This document shows, piece after piece, positions 1 to 9,452 of a stretch of DNA of 64,000 bases. The notes under the pieces are model-generated. The model was not told where the DNA came from. It did no database searches and saw nothing but the letters and a program-made list of their open reading frames with translations. Position 1 is the first letter of the stretch; every line of letters begins with the position of its first letter. The translations under genes were made by a program, and so were the position numbers. Source of the stretch: G965225705 sp965225705 (GTDB lineage Bacteria; Pseudomonadota; Alphaproteobacteria; Caulobacterales; Maricaulaceae); contig OZ245325.1 in the NCBI GenBank assembly GCA_965225705.1, positions 434,001-498,000 on the forward strand, read 5' to 3'.

Positions 1-2
1 AG

Positions 3-104
3 CGCCTGTCTGAAACTGTGCTTTCTCTTCCCATGCACCCATATCTGACAGAAGAGCAGGTTCACAGGGTTGCTGATCATGTTGTGGAATTTTTAAAAGC
101 CTGA
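3..104 (+). CDS. DegT/DnrJ/EryC1/StrS-family aminotransferase, C-terminal fragment
   Basis: Only the last 33 codons and the TGA stop are in the window; the 5' part lies upstream. The fragment reads as ...LSLPMHPYLTEEQ followed by a short amphipathic helix. That tail is typical of PLP-dependent sugar aminotransferases of the DegT/DnrJ/EryC1/StrS fold, which aminate keto-sugars for surface polysaccharides. The family call rests on this tail alone, and the substrate cannot be judged. Confidence 0.6.
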   Translation, partial: RLSETVLSLPMHPYLTEEQVHRVADHVVEFLKA

Positions 105-175
105 TCCTCTTATAAAGAAAGAAGACAGGCAAAAGATATTTTTCTGCTGCTTGCTGTAGGAAAAGAAAAAAGGGG

Positions 176-250
176 TGGTGGGCGCAGCTGGGATTGAACC
201 AGCGACCCCTACGATGTCAACGTAGTGCTCTCCCACTGAGCTATGCGCCC
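176..250 (-). tRNA. tRNA-Val (GAC)
   Basis: Read on the minus strand, a full cloverleaf is visible. The acceptor stem GGGCGCA pairs with TGCGCCC. The D arm contains AGCTCAGTGGGAGAGC. The anticodon stem CTACG/CGTAG carries the loop TTGACAT, which gives anticodon GAC. The T arm contains GGTTCAATCC, and ACCA is encoded at the 3' end. It decodes GUC/GUU valine codons. Confidence 0.95.
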
Positions 251-554
251 CTGAAGGGTTTTTCCTATACTGAGACCTGGCGTATATGACAAGGGGCTAT
301 GTTGAAAAAACTGTGACATACCTGATTTATGTGTTGTTTTATTTTTAAAGCATGGCTCCCTTTCCTGTCAGTTTCCCTGCATTTTTTTATGATGAAAGAG
401 AAAGATACTCTTTGTCCTGAATTGTCCTGAGATAAAGAGGTTTTGCAGTTTTGAGAAAAATGGCTTAGAGTTTTCATAACTCTGCCTTGAGACATGTTTT
501 TTGATCTGGTAGGCAGATGAGAGTCTGTCCTGATACAGAAGGGGAAATTTCATC
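251..554. other. Intergenic region with a tandem 9-bp direct repeat
   Basis: There is no credible gene in these 304 bases. TTGTCCTGA occurs twice, at 412-420 and 422-430, one helical turn apart. The pair lies inside a weak inverted pair CTCTTT/AAAGAG. It sits about 130 bases upstream of the symporter start and could be an operator, but I recognise no regulator for it. Confidence 0.3.
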
Positions 555-1865
555 ATGCCTGTCCTTAAAAAATGGTTTGCCCTTGCTTTGTGGAAACGCG
601 TTTTTCTTGGACTTATTCTTGGACTTATACTCGGGCTTGTTTTGCGATGGACATTGTCGGCAGAGCCTGCAACCCAGATAGTGGAAACCTGGATTAAGCC
701 TTTTGGGGATGCGTTCGTGCGCCTTATCCGTATGATGGTGACCCCCCTGATAACCACAACCTTAATTGCCGGTGTTGTTGGCATGAGCAACCCCAAAAGA
801 CTGGGCTCTATTGGGGCGCGCGCACTTGGCCTTTATATGCTTACAACATTTTTTGCGGTTATTTTAGGCCTGATTGTGGGGAGTATTCTGCGTCCCGGTC
901 AGGGTGTTGTGTATCAAAATGCGTCCCTGGATGTTGCCGACGCCCTTCGCGACAAGCTTGAAGCAGGTGCACAAACAGGGGGGATTGGGCAGCGCCTGCT
1001 TGAAATTATTCCAACCAATCCGGTAGAGGCTCTGGCACAGGGTGATGTTTTGGCCATCATCTTTTTTTCTATTCTTCTAGGCGTTGGTATTCTTCTTTCA
1101 GGATCTTCGGGAAAACCTCTGGCCTCTTTTTTTGAGTCTGCCGCTGAAGCTGTCCAGAAAATGACCCTTCTTGTGATGGAGACAGCACCCTTTGGGGTGA
1201 TGGCCCTGATGGCATGGGTCACCGCAACCCAGGGGCTCAGCATTCTTCAAAACCTTCTTCTTCTGGCTCTTTCTCTTTATATCGCCCTGTTCCTTCATGC
1301 TGTGCTGGTTTATGGCGGGCTTATCAAACTTGTGTTGAAATTGCCTCTCATGCCTTTTTTTCGTGGCATACTGGACGCACAAACTGTTGCCTTTTCAACT
1401 TCATCTTCTAATGCGACACTGCCTGTTACCCTCTCCTGTGTTCGGGAAAATCTTGGTGTCAACCGTGTGGTTGCCGGAGCGGTTCTTCCTCTGGGCGCTA
1501 CGGTTAATATGGACGGGACAACCATTTATCTGGGGCTCATAGCTCTTTTTGCGGCCCAGGCCTTAGGCCTTGATTTATCTATGGCGGATTATGTGTTGAT
1601 AGCACTGACAGCGACACTTGCCTCTATTGGAACAGCAGGCATTCCTTCCGTCAGTCTTTTTCTTGCTGCTACAGTATTGGCCGGTATTGGGGTCACCGAG
1701 GCGCAAACCGTGATGATCATTGCTTTTATTTTTCCTTTTGACAGACCTCTTGATATGGGGCGCACTGTTCTTAATATTACAGGGGATGCTGCGGTAGCCT
1801 GTGCTGTGGCAAAATGGGACAAGTCTCTTGATGAAAAGGTTTATGTAGAGGAAGACAGGATTTAG
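555..1865 (+). CDS. Dicarboxylate/amino acid:cation symporter (DAACS family)
   Basis: An inner-membrane carrier of 436 residues, the usual length of the DctA/GltP family, which couples uptake of C4-dicarboxylates or acidic amino acids to H+ or Na+. The hallmark re-entrant loop SSSNATLP lies near residues 281-288 and the TM7 motif NMDGT near 318-322. Hydrophobic segments run from about residue 15 onward. ATG 555 follows AAGGGGAA at a suitable distance. The motifs fix the family but not the substrate, so DctA and GltP cannot be told apart. The next gene, pyrB, is about 46 bases downstream on the same strand; shared transcription is possible but not shown. Confidence 0.9.
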   Translation: MPVLKKWFALALWKRVFLGLILGLILGLVLRWTLSAEPATQIVETWIKPFGDAFVRLIRMMVTPLITTTLIAGVVGMSNPKRLGSIGARALGLYMLTTFFAVILGLIVGSILRPGQGVVYQNASLDVADALRDKLEAGAQTGGIGQRLLEIIPTNPVEALAQGDVLAIIFFSILLGVGILLSGSSGKPLASFFESAAEAVQKMTLLVMETAPFGVMALMAWVTATQGLSILQNLLLLALSLYIALFLHAVLVYGGLIKLVLKLPLMPFFRGILDAQTVAFSTSSSNATLPVTLSCVRENLGVNRVVAGAVLPLGATVNMDGTTIYLGLIALFAAQALGLDLSMADYVLIALTATLASIGTAGIPSVSLFLAATVLAGIGVTEAQTVMIIAFIFPFDRPLDMGRTVLNITGDAAVACAVAKWDKSLDEKVYVEEDRI

Positions 1866-1911
1866 AAAGATCCTCTTTTCAGTTTAAGGCAATAGTCTCG
1901 TGTAAAAAGGT

Positions 1912-2853
1912 ATGAACACCATCATGTCCACCTTCCCTTTGCATCATTTTTTGTCCATTAAGCAACTCACCCGGGATCTGGCCATCTCCCTTCTGGACAG
2001 GGCGGATCACTATGTGACGGCTTTGCAAAACAAAGATTATACGCAGTCGTCAGACTTTACAAACAGGCTTTTGATCACTCTTTTTTTTGAGCCATCCACA
2101 CGGACACGCACCTCCTTTGAGATTGCGGCGCTCAGATTAGGGGCGCGTGTCGTTAATTTTTCTGTTGCAAACTCCTCTATGAAAAAAGGAGAAAGCTTCG
2201 TTGATACAGCACGGACACTGGACGCTATGGGGCCTGACTGGATTGTCATGCGCCATGCAGAAGCCGGGTCTGTGGATCATGTAAGCTCTTATATCAAAGC
2301 ACATCTTATCAATGCGGGGGATGGAGCGCATCAGCATCCAACGCAGGCTCTTTTAGACGCTTTGGTCCTTCGGCGGCATTTTAAACACCTTCAGGGTTTG
2401 ACTCTTCTTATTTGTGGAGATCTTCGCCATTCCCGTGTTGCGCGCTCTCAGGCAGAGCTTTTCAGGCTTTTGGGTGTTGACGTGCGGCTCTGTGCACCGC
2501 CTGATCTTCTCCCTCCTGAGAGTGCTTTTCCAGGCATGCCTGTCCTGTCAGATTTTGATCAGGCTCTTCAAGGGTGTGATGCGGTTGTGATGCTCAGAAT
2601 TCAAAGGGAACGTATGGAAAAAAACCTCTACCCTTCGGAAAAAGACTATCATCAGGCCTGGGGCCTTGATCATCAGCGCCTTGTGCAGGCAAAGCCGGAC
2701 GCTGTTGTTTTGCACCCCGCCCCGTTTAACCGCGGTGTTGAGATTTCTTCTGAACTGGTTGATGATGCTCAACGCTGTCTGGTGTGGCAGCAGGCTGAAG
2801 CAGGGGTTGCGGCACGTATGGCCATTCTGGAAGCTTTGATGTCTTCTTCCTGA
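1912..2853 (+). CDS. pyrB: Aspartate carbamoyltransferase catalytic subunit
   Basis: This enzyme makes N-carbamoyl-L-aspartate from aspartate and carbamoyl phosphate, the committed step of pyrimidine synthesis. The 313-residue length fits the family. The carbamoyl-phosphate motif FFEPSTRTR lies at residues 58-66. SSMKKGES supplies the mobile active-site loop, HQHPTQALLD the binding His/Gln, and HPAPFNRGVEI closes the aspartate domain. MLRIQRERM favours ATCase over ornithine carbamoyltransferase. ATG 1912 and in-frame ATG 1924 are both possible starts. No dihydroorotase gene follows, although pyrC often pairs with pyrB in this class; the next gene encodes a thioredoxin-like protein. Confidence 0.93.
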   Translation: MNTIMSTFPLHHFLSIKQLTRDLAISLLDRADHYVTALQNKDYTQSSDFTNRLLITLFFEPSTRTRTSFEIAALRLGARVVNFSVANSSMKKGESFVDTARTLDAMGPDWIVMRHAEAGSVDHVSSYIKAHLINAGDGAHQHPTQALLDALVLRRHFKHLQGLTLLICGDLRHSRVARSQAELFRLLGVDVRLCAPPDLLPPESAFPGMPVLSDFDQALQGCDAVVMLRIQRERMEKNLYPSEKDYHQAWGLDHQRLVQAKPDAVVLHPAPFNRGVEISSELVDDAQRCLVWQQAEAGVAARMAILEALMSSS

Positions 2854-3020
2854 AGACAAACCTAAAGCCTCACGCTTTCAGGAAAGCTGTCCTGTTTTCT
2901 TAAATCTTTTTATCTTGAGGTGAGCGATCATCTCCACCATATAAAGGGGGAAGCTGTTTTTATACCCCTGTTTGGAGACGACAGTGTTTGCGGGGAAAAG
3001 GCAAAACAGTATGGAGATGG

Positions 3021-3593
3021 ATGATGAAAAAAATATATGCAGTTTTTGCTGTTATCTCTGTTCTTGTTGTGGGCGGTGCTGCTGTTCTTCTGTTTGGAGA
3101 TGGAACGCCCTCTTATACAGGGTTCGCCCGGGACGGGCTTAAAAAACTTACTGTTGTCACAAACCCACCACCCCAGCCGCAAACACCCTTTTCTGATTCT
3201 GAAGGGGAGACATATAAGCTTCAGGATTTCCGGGGTCGTGTTATTCTTGTCAATCTCTGGGCGACATGGTGCCCGCCCTGCCTTGAGGAACTTCCGGGTC
3301 TTGATACCTTAGCTGAGGCCTTTGAGGGGAAGGGTTTTGATGTTCTTGCCATCAGTGTTGATCGTGATTTTGCAGATGCAGAGGCTTTTCTGAAGGATTT
3401 AGGCGTTACACATCTCAAACCTTACAGCGATCCAAAATTTGCCCTTGCGGCTGCGCTGAAAACCCGTGGGGTTCCTGTGACGGTTCTCTATGACCGCAAA
3501 GGGCGTGAGCTTGCGCGCCTTGAAGGGGGCGGGGACTGGAACAGCAAAACAGCCCACGCCCTTGTGCGTCAGGCCCTGAAGGAGTCCTCATAA
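3021..3593 (+). CDS. TlpA-like membrane-anchored thiol:disulfide oxidoreductase
   Basis: A 190-residue thioredoxin-fold protein with one N-terminal membrane anchor (about residues 4-23), so the catalytic domain faces the periplasm. The active site is WCPPC at residues 83-87 in the context NLWATWCPPCLEELP, typical of TlpA/ResA proteins that reduce apocytochrome c or copper-centre cysteines. The cis-proline loop appears as TRGVPVTVLYD. The TTG at 2988 would add 11 residues before the anchor. ATG 3021 is preferred because GGAG lies just upstream and the signal anchor follows directly; ATG 3024 is an alternative. The electron-transfer partner is not visible here. Confidence 0.85.
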   Translation: MMKKIYAVFAVISVLVVGGAAVLLFGDGTPSYTGFARDGLKKLTVVTNPPPQPQTPFSDSEGETYKLQDFRGRVILVNLWATWCPPCLEELPGLDTLAEAFEGKGFDVLAISVDRDFADAEAFLKDLGVTHLKPYSDPKFALAAALKTRGVPVTVLYDRKGRELARLEGGGDWNSKTAHALVRQALKESS

Positions 3594-3877
3594 TTGTTTC
3601 ATGAGCTCATTTCACCTCTTCCGCCTGTGTCACAAGCCTCTTTTTAAAACCCCTCTTTATCCACACAAACTCTTGTCTTTAAACGGATGCCTGTCCGTCA
3701 GGAAAAACTTTGATGGCATGAAAATTCCGTAGTCTTTTGTATATCTCAAAAATATATTTTATTATATAAATTTTTAGGTAAAATGTCAGCAAGGCAAACA
3801 GGCATGATCTGACATGTCTCGACAAAGGGATGGTGTCTCAGAACCTCTCCTCCATTTTATGAGACTATGGTGAATCC

Positions 3878-5158
3878 ATGACAAAAAAATATCACAAACT
3901 TACACTCAAAGACCATAAATTGCATGCGGAAAGTCTGATGATGGGGTATGGCTATGATCCTCATTTATCTATGGGGGCTGTTAAACCCCCTGTTTTTCAA
4001 AGCTCTACCTTCACTTTTCCCTCTGCTGAGGCCGGACATGCCTGTTTTGCAGCGGCCTATGGCCTGCAGGAAACGGGGGCTGATGAAGAAGAAAGCCTTG
4101 CTTATACACGTATTGACAACCCAAATTTATCCATTCTGGAAGACCGTCTCAGGCTTTTTGACGGGGCGGAGAATGCTGTTGTCTTTTCTTCGGGCATGGC
4201 TGCTGTCACAACGGCTGTTCTGGCGTTTGCGAGGCCAGGACAGGTTGTTGTGCATTCAGAACCTCTTTACGGGGGAACAGAGCATTTTTTTAAAAACCTG
4301 CTTGCACAATTTGGGATCAAAACCCTTGGATTCCGTGCCCATGAGAGCATGGAAGATCTGGACGTCAGGATAAAGGAGGCAGCCTCTTCTGGTGACATAG
4401 CACTTCTCTATACAGAAACACCTGCTAACCCTACCAATGATTTGGTTGATCTTGGGGCCTGTGCTGCGCTGGCAGAGAGGTTAGGCCAGCGACAAAGCTT
4501 TCGTCCCCTTTTGATAACAGATAACACTTTTTTAGGCCCCATCTGGCAACACCCCTTGCAACATGGTGTTGATCTGGTTCTTTATTCGCTCACAAAATAT
4601 ATAGGCGGGCACTCCGATGTTATAGCTGGCGCAGTTCTGGGGGCATCGGATCCTATCAAAACTTTAAAATCTTACCGTACAGTTTTGGGTAATGTTCCTG
4701 ATGTGCATACAGCCTGGCTTTTAATGCGATCTCTGGAAACGGTTAAAGTGCGTATGCAGGCTTCAGCCGAAGGGGCACGCCAGACAGCAGACTTTCTTAA
4801 AAACCATCCTAAGATCAGCAAAGTCAGTTATCTGGGGTTTCTGGAAGAGGGGTCACGCAATAAGGCTGTTTATGACAAACAATGTCTCTCTCCCGGCTCC
4901 ACCTTCTCTTTTGATGTGAAGGGGGGACGTCCTGCAGCTTTCCGTTTTCTCAATGCTTTGGAGCTTATCAGGCTTGCCGTGAGTTTAGGGGGCACAGAAA
5001 GTTTAATATGCCATCCCGGTTCCACAACCCATATTGCCATGCCAAAGGCATTGCAGGAACGTCTTGGCATGACAGAAGGTCTTGTCCGCCTGTCTGTTGG
5101 GCTTGAGCATCCTGATGACCTTATAGCGGACCTGAAACAGGCCCTTGAAAGCGTGTAA
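3878..5158 (+). CDS. Cystathionine gamma-synthase/methionine gamma-lyase family PLP enzyme
   Basis: A 426-residue cytosolic enzyme of the Cys/Met-metabolism PLP family. The PLP lysine is K240 in SLTKYIGGHSD. The phosphate-binding loop is FSSGMAAV, the stacking Tyr lies in EPLYGGT, and the PLP aspartate lies in LLITDNTF. The N-terminal MGYGYDPHLSMGAVKPPVF marks a subgroup annotated as cystathionine gamma-synthase family protein or methionine gamma-lyase. These break down methionine to methanethiol, 2-oxobutyrate and ammonia, or act in transsulfuration; the motifs do not decide which. The gene stands alone, with 284 bases before it and 326 after it. It starts at ATG 3878 with a weak Shine-Dalgarno sequence. 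Confidence 0.85.
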   Translation: MTKKYHKLTLKDHKLHAESLMMGYGYDPHLSMGAVKPPVFQSSTFTFPSAEAGHACFAAAYGLQETGADEEESLAYTRIDNPNLSILEDRLRLFDGAENAVVFSSGMAAVTTAVLAFARPGQVVVHSEPLYGGTEHFFKNLLAQFGIKTLGFRAHESMEDLDVRIKEAASSGDIALLYTETPANPTNDLVDLGACAALAERLGQRQSFRPLLITDNTFLGPIWQHPLQHGVDLVLYSLTKYIGGHSDVIAGAVLGASDPIKTLKSYRTVLGNVPDVHTAWLLMRSLETVKVRMQASAEGARQTADFLKNHPKISKVSYLGFLEEGSRNKAVYDKQCLSPGSTFSFDVKGGRPAAFRFLNALELIRLAVSLGGTESLICHPGSTTHIAMPKALQERLGMTEGLVRLSVGLEHPDDLIADLKQALESV

Positions 5159-5484
5159 AACAAAACACGCATGCCCAAAGCCTGGGAAAAACCCTGTTAT
5201 GATCATCATGCAGACTATGTGAGATATAAATTTCCTGTCATGGTGATGTGAAAGGAAGAGGTGAGCTCGCCCTGACAGGCATCCACCGCCACAATCTTAT
5301 AAGGCCTGGGTGCCTCCTTCGTTATATAAGCTTTGAGAGATCAGATTAAATCTGGAATGGCTTTTGTGATAAAAAACAGGTTTGAAAAATATGCGAACAA
5401 TTCCTGCTTGCATATTTTGAAAAGCAAATTATACTTTGACTATTTTTTGATTCGTAGATTTGACGAACCTATATTTTAAGGCAT
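5159..5484. other. Intergenic region upstream of the TonB receptor
   Basis: No gene is seen. A 6-bp inverted repeat GCGTGT/ACACGC straddles the stop codon of the preceding gene (5151-5170) but has no T-run. The last 100 bases are AT-rich and contain TTGC...GCAA dyads near 5407-5426, which might be an iron-regulator site. I cannot match them to a Fur consensus with confidence. Confidence 0.3.
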
Positions 5485-7650
5485 ATGATGATGAAGTTTA
5501 AAAAATTTTTGCTTCTCCTGTCCGTGATTGTTACAGGTCCACCACACATCCTTCTGGCACAGGCTGAGACAGACAAAGAGAAGGAAGTTGACGAAATTGT
5601 TGTGATTGGACGCGCACAGAGGCTTTATCGTGTTCGCGAAGTCACGTCAGGTAAAATCCCTACAGAGCCTTTAAATTCAACGCACATCATCGCAACGATC
5701 AACAAACAGCTTATTGAAGACCAGGGGGCACGTGATGCCGGGGATCTTTATCGTAATATCGCAGGCGTTAGTCTCTTCAGCTATGCAGGGGTCACAGCCA
5801 GAGGTTTCCGTCAGGAAGAAATATTCTTCGATGGTTTGCGTGGTGATCCTTATATAGGTTTTAATGTTCCACAACTTTTTAATGTTGAACGTGTTGAATT
5901 TCTCAAAGGTCCTGCGGGCATGCTTTATGGCCAGGGCGCACCAGGTGGCCTGTTCAATTATGTGACAAAGAAGCCATCCTATGATTTCTCAGGTGTTGTG
6001 AAAGGGATTGTGGGGACAGAGGCCCGCTATGGTGGCTCACTGGAGATAACAGGCCCGATTGGTGATGCAGTTGCAGGCCGTCTGGGTGTATTTTATGAGG
6101 ATCGCAACACACCCAGAGTGAATTCAGCAAGTCGTGTGACCATTTATGATGCAGGCCTGTCTTTCAACTTATCCTTTGCTGAGCTTATTCTTCAGGCCAC
6201 TCGTTATGAACAGGATCTTGATGGTAACCGGCTCCGCGGTGTTCCCGTTGATGATGAGGGTAATTTTCTCACGGATCGTCGCTGGAATCATAATGAAAAA
6301 ACAGATTTTTTAAACCTTAGGTCCAATAATTTTCAGGTCATCCTCAAAGGCGAGATAGGAAGAGAACTCACCTGGGATGCCACACTCCGCCACACCAACA
6401 GCCGACAGGCCCAGGATTACCACGAACCGCGTTCACTGATTGATATTGAAGCACTTCTCGGCCAACCAACGGATGGATCTTTTGATCTCGCAGGCCGTGA
6501 ATTTCGTCGACAAAGCCGTAAAGAAGAACAGAGCAGTTTTGGAGCAAATCTGATCTGGGAGCGTCGTTTTTCACACTTCGATAATCGGTTACTTCTGGGA
6601 TATGAATATTTTCAGGGCAAAGCAACTGCAAAAATTGGAGGCACCCGGTTCTCCCGTGCGTTTGTCGCCCGGTTTCTCAAAGGTACGTCTAAGCCCGGGG
6701 ACATTATTCCGCTTTTCCTTAACGGTTCGAATTACGGACAGACCAATCCAAAAAATTACAGGATAAAATTTCGTCCTGAGCGCATCAACAAGACAAAACT
6801 TCATGGTCTTTACGCGCTCAATGAAGTCTCCATAGGCCGATTTATTTTTGTCGGTGGCGTGCGTTTTGATCGTGACAGGATCATGAAGGATGACCATACA
6901 TCCTTCCGTGTTGGTAGCATTTATAAATTAAGGGAAAATATTGCCCTGTTCACGCAGTTCGCTGATTCCTATACACCGCAAACCGCCAGCAATCAGAACC
7001 CCGATATTGGTGGCCCTTTTGATCCTGTCACGGGAACGATTCTTGAAGGGGGGGTGAAGGCAGAACTCTTTGATGGAGGTACATATGCCAGCCTTGCACT
7101 CTACCAGATTAAACGCAAGAATATCCTTCAGGACACCGGTGTTGAAGGTTCGGCAGGTAGAAATCTTCTGGCCCCTTTAGGTGAGGTGACCAGTAAGGGT
7201 ATTGAGCTGGAACTCAAAGCAGATATGACACCAAACTGGGTCTTCACAGCCTTCTATGCTTATAACGATACGCGAATCACAAAACTGCCCAGGAAAATTG
7301 TACCAGGTGCAACAACGCGGGGTTTCAGAAACAGTGTTGGCGAACGTTTTGCGAACGCACCGGAGCACCAGTTTGGTTTCTGGACACGTTATCAGGTGCC
7401 TGCCATCAAAACAGCCTTTGCCCTTGGGGGGGATTATGTTGGTGATCGTCTCAGCCTGTCTGGTCAGAAAGTGAAATCTTACTTTATTTTTGATGCGTCC
7501 ATTATTTGGAACCCCGGTCCTTTTGATGTTTTGCTACGTGTTGATAATATATTTGATACTGTTTACGCCGAGTCCGGTTTTTTATCACGCACAGGACATT
7601 TTCCAGGTCATCCGAGATCAATTTTCCTTGAAATATCAAAAAAGTGGTAG
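5485..7650 (+). CDS. TonB-dependent siderophore-type receptor
   Basis: A 721-residue outer-membrane receptor. The signal peptide runs to about residue 25 (...ILLAQA). A TonB-box-like DEIVVIGR follows, then a plug domain of about residues 60-170 with VERVEFLKGPAGMLYGQGAPGG, and then a 22-strand barrel ending in tryptophan (EISKKW), the usual C-terminal aromatic insertion signal. The plug motifs are those of ferric-siderophore receptors such as FhuA/FpvA relatives. A PepSY membrane protein follows on the same strand, a pairing common in iron-uptake loci. The start is the first of three consecutive ATGs. The siderophore cannot be named. Confidence 0.88.
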   Translation: MMMKFKKFLLLLSVIVTGPPHILLAQAETDKEKEVDEIVVIGRAQRLYRVREVTSGKIPTEPLNSTHIIATINKQLIEDQGARDAGDLYRNIAGVSLFSYAGVTARGFRQEEIFFDGLRGDPYIGFNVPQLFNVERVEFLKGPAGMLYGQGAPGGLFNYVTKKPSYDFSGVVKGIVGTEARYGGSLEITGPIGDAVAGRLGVFYEDRNTPRVNSASRVTIYDAGLSFNLSFAELILQATRYEQDLDGNRLRGVPVDDEGNFLTDRRWNHNEKTDFLNLRSNNFQVILKGEIGRELTWDATLRHTNSRQAQDYHEPRSLIDIEALLGQPTDGSFDLAGREFRRQSRKEEQSSFGANLIWERRFSHFDNRLLLGYEYFQGKATAKIGGTRFSRAFVARFLKGTSKPGDIIPLFLNGSNYGQTNPKNYRIKFRPERINKTKLHGLYALNEVSIGRFIFVGGVRFDRDRIMKDDHTSFRVGSIYKLRENIALFTQFADSYTPQTASNQNPDIGGPFDPVTGTILEGGVKAELFDGGTYASLALYQIKRKNILQDTGVEGSAGRNLLAPLGEVTSKGIELELKADMTPNWVFTAFYAYNDTRITKLPRKIVPGATTRGFRNSVGERFANAPEHQFGFWTRYQVPAIKTAFALGGDYVGDRLSLSGQKVKSYFIFDASIIWNPGPFDVLLRVDNIFDTVYAESGFLSRTGHFPGHPRSIFLEISKKW

Positions 7651-7791
7651 CCCTCTTCTGTTCTTTGTCTCATTTCGGGATGCTTCGACAGCTGAAGACT
7701 GAAGTGGTGATGGCTCTCCATAAGAATTTTTGCAACATATTTATATGTTTCACATGATATTTTTTTTCGGCAAATCGTGAAGAAGAGCCAG

Positions 7792-9318
7792 ATGAAACGC
7801 AAACAGCTTTACGCCCTTCATACATGGGTGGGATTTCATTTAGCCTTTGTTATGTCCCTCATCCTCTTTACGGGAACATGTGCTACGATTTCTCATGAGA
7901 TTGACTGGCTTTTTCAGCATGATATGCGTGTAACGCCCGGCTCAGAGAAAGTTTCATGGAGCAGGATGGAGGCAGCAGTCAGGGCGCATCGACCCCAGGA
8001 TACGCTTGTAAGTTTATTTAAGCTGGGCGGGGATCATTTTGCCTATCGTGCACGTATGGTTGATGAGTATGGGCGCCATATGTTTGTTCATGTTGATCCG
8101 TGGACAGGGAAAGTGACAGGTGAGACACATCCTTTCACTGTGCAGCGTTTCTTTCGGGATTTACATCGTTATCTCTTCATGCCCAATTTTATTGGTCTCC
8201 CCCTTGTCACCTCTTTTGCGTTTATTCTGGCCATATCACTTTACACAGGTCTTAAAACAACACGGAACTGGAAAAAGATTTTATTTCGTATACGCACAGA
8301 TAAAGGGCCACGGATCATGGTGGGGGATGCCCATAAGGCAGCAGGACTTTGGTCAATCTGGTTTTTTGTGGTTATCATCGTAACATCTCTTTGGTATTTG
8401 CTTGAATTTGGATATGCTGTTTCCGGGGTGAAGATAGATCCCCCCTCCCCAAAACTAACACATGAAGAGGTAATCAAATATGGATCAGTCATAGATCTTA
8501 AAAGTGCTGATCATTTTATTGCCGCAGCACAGGCCGCTTATCCGGAACTGCAGCCAACCACGCTCTATTATCCTACAAATCCCCGGGATACGATGCGTGT
8601 ACAGGGCAAAATCGGCAACCCTTTTTTACGTCCACGTATTAATCAGGTTTTTCTAAATCCGGAAACACTGGAAACTGTTGGTCTTAGAACATCAAAAAAC
8701 GTTCCAGTGGTAGCATTTCTTAATAATATGGCAGATCCTCTCCATTTTGGAAATTTTGGGGGTCTGACAACAAAACTGATATGGTGTGTTTTTGGTCTTG
8801 CCATGACAGGGCTGTCTCTGACCGGGGTCTGGTTAACCTGGAAGCGTTTGAAAAACCTGTCTCCGAGCACAGTGCAATATGCGACATTACCCGTTTTGGT
8901 GTTTTCAATGTATTGTTCAGCACACTGGTATCAGCGCCTGCAGGGTCCTCAGCCACCTGTCTCTGAGATTCGCCTGACACAACACATTCTGGAAAAGACG
9001 ACAAAAGTTTATGTAAGTTTGCCACGCCATAGATATGGGGCATCAGGGCAAAGCGTGCGGGTAACCACCACCACACCCACGGGGCTTCCTAATTTTAAAT
9101 CTGCTGAAGTTATTCTGGGGGATATGGTGTATACACATACCTACAGGAGGCTGGGACGTTCAACCAGTTTCACGTTTCATGTCAGGGAAAAGGATTTTCA
9201 GGCCAGTAAAATACTGTCTGTCAGGTTTATATACTATGATGGGAAGAGCCAAACGGTAAGTTGGGATTTTGCTAAAGAGAAGATAAGTCAGGACACGGAT
9301 CCCGTACAGGTTTTCTGA
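7792..9318 (+). CDS. PepSY-associated transmembrane protein (iron-uptake partner)
   Basis: A 508-residue inner-membrane protein of the PepSY_TM/PiuB type. The first membrane helix begins almost at once, after LYALHTWVGFHLAFVMSLI. Further helices lie near residues 125-150, 185-205 and 325-350, with periplasmic PepSY-like segments such as HVDPWTGKVTGETHPF between them. Members often follow siderophore receptors and are thought to act in ferric-siderophore reduction or release, though a precise reaction is not established. GTG 7777 would add five residues; ATG 7792 has AAGAAG upstream and fits the helix better. It lies 126-141 bases after the receptor and is probably co-transcribed with it. Confidence 0.82.
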   Translation: MKRKQLYALHTWVGFHLAFVMSLILFTGTCATISHEIDWLFQHDMRVTPGSEKVSWSRMEAAVRAHRPQDTLVSLFKLGGDHFAYRARMVDEYGRHMFVHVDPWTGKVTGETHPFTVQRFFRDLHRYLFMPNFIGLPLVTSFAFILAISLYTGLKTTRNWKKILFRIRTDKGPRIMVGDAHKAAGLWSIWFFVVIIVTSLWYLLEFGYAVSGVKIDPPSPKLTHEEVIKYGSVIDLKSADHFIAAAQAAYPELQPTTLYYPTNPRDTMRVQGKIGNPFLRPRINQVFLNPETLETVGLRTSKNVPVVAFLNNMADPLHFGNFGGLTTKLIWCVFGLAMTGLSLTGVWLTWKRLKNLSPSTVQYATLPVLVFSMYCSAHWYQRLQGPQPPVSEIRLTQHILEKTTKVYVSLPRHRYGASGQSVRVTTTTPTGLPNFKSAEVILGDMVYTHTYRRLGRSTSFTFHVREKDFQASKILSVRFIYYDGKSQTVSWDFAKEKISQDTDPVQVF

Positions 9319-9384
9319 GACTGTAAAGAAATTTCAGGTGAATGGTCTTTTATGAGAGTATGCCGTATAAAGTTTTAGCCGAGC

Positions 9385-9420
9385 TTAAAAAAACCGCCGC
9401 CCTGAAACAGGACGACGGCT
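9385..9420 (-). terminator. Rho-independent terminator of the DUF481 gene
   Basis: On the minus strand an 11-bp GC-rich stem containing two G-U pairs (arms 9394-9404 and 9408-9418) closes a 3-base loop. It is followed by a run of seven T's. It lies about 30 bases past the stop of the minus-strand gene and 70 bases past the converging PepSY gene. Confidence 0.85.
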
Positions 9421-9452
9421 TTGCATGCTTTAAGACATTAACACGACAGTTC

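Noticed and set aside
5159..5484. SAM- or cobalamin-type riboswitch near the Cys/Met enzyme and TonB receptor
   Set aside because: GC-rich dyads near 5270-5330 caught the eye, but no conserved core of a known class can be read.
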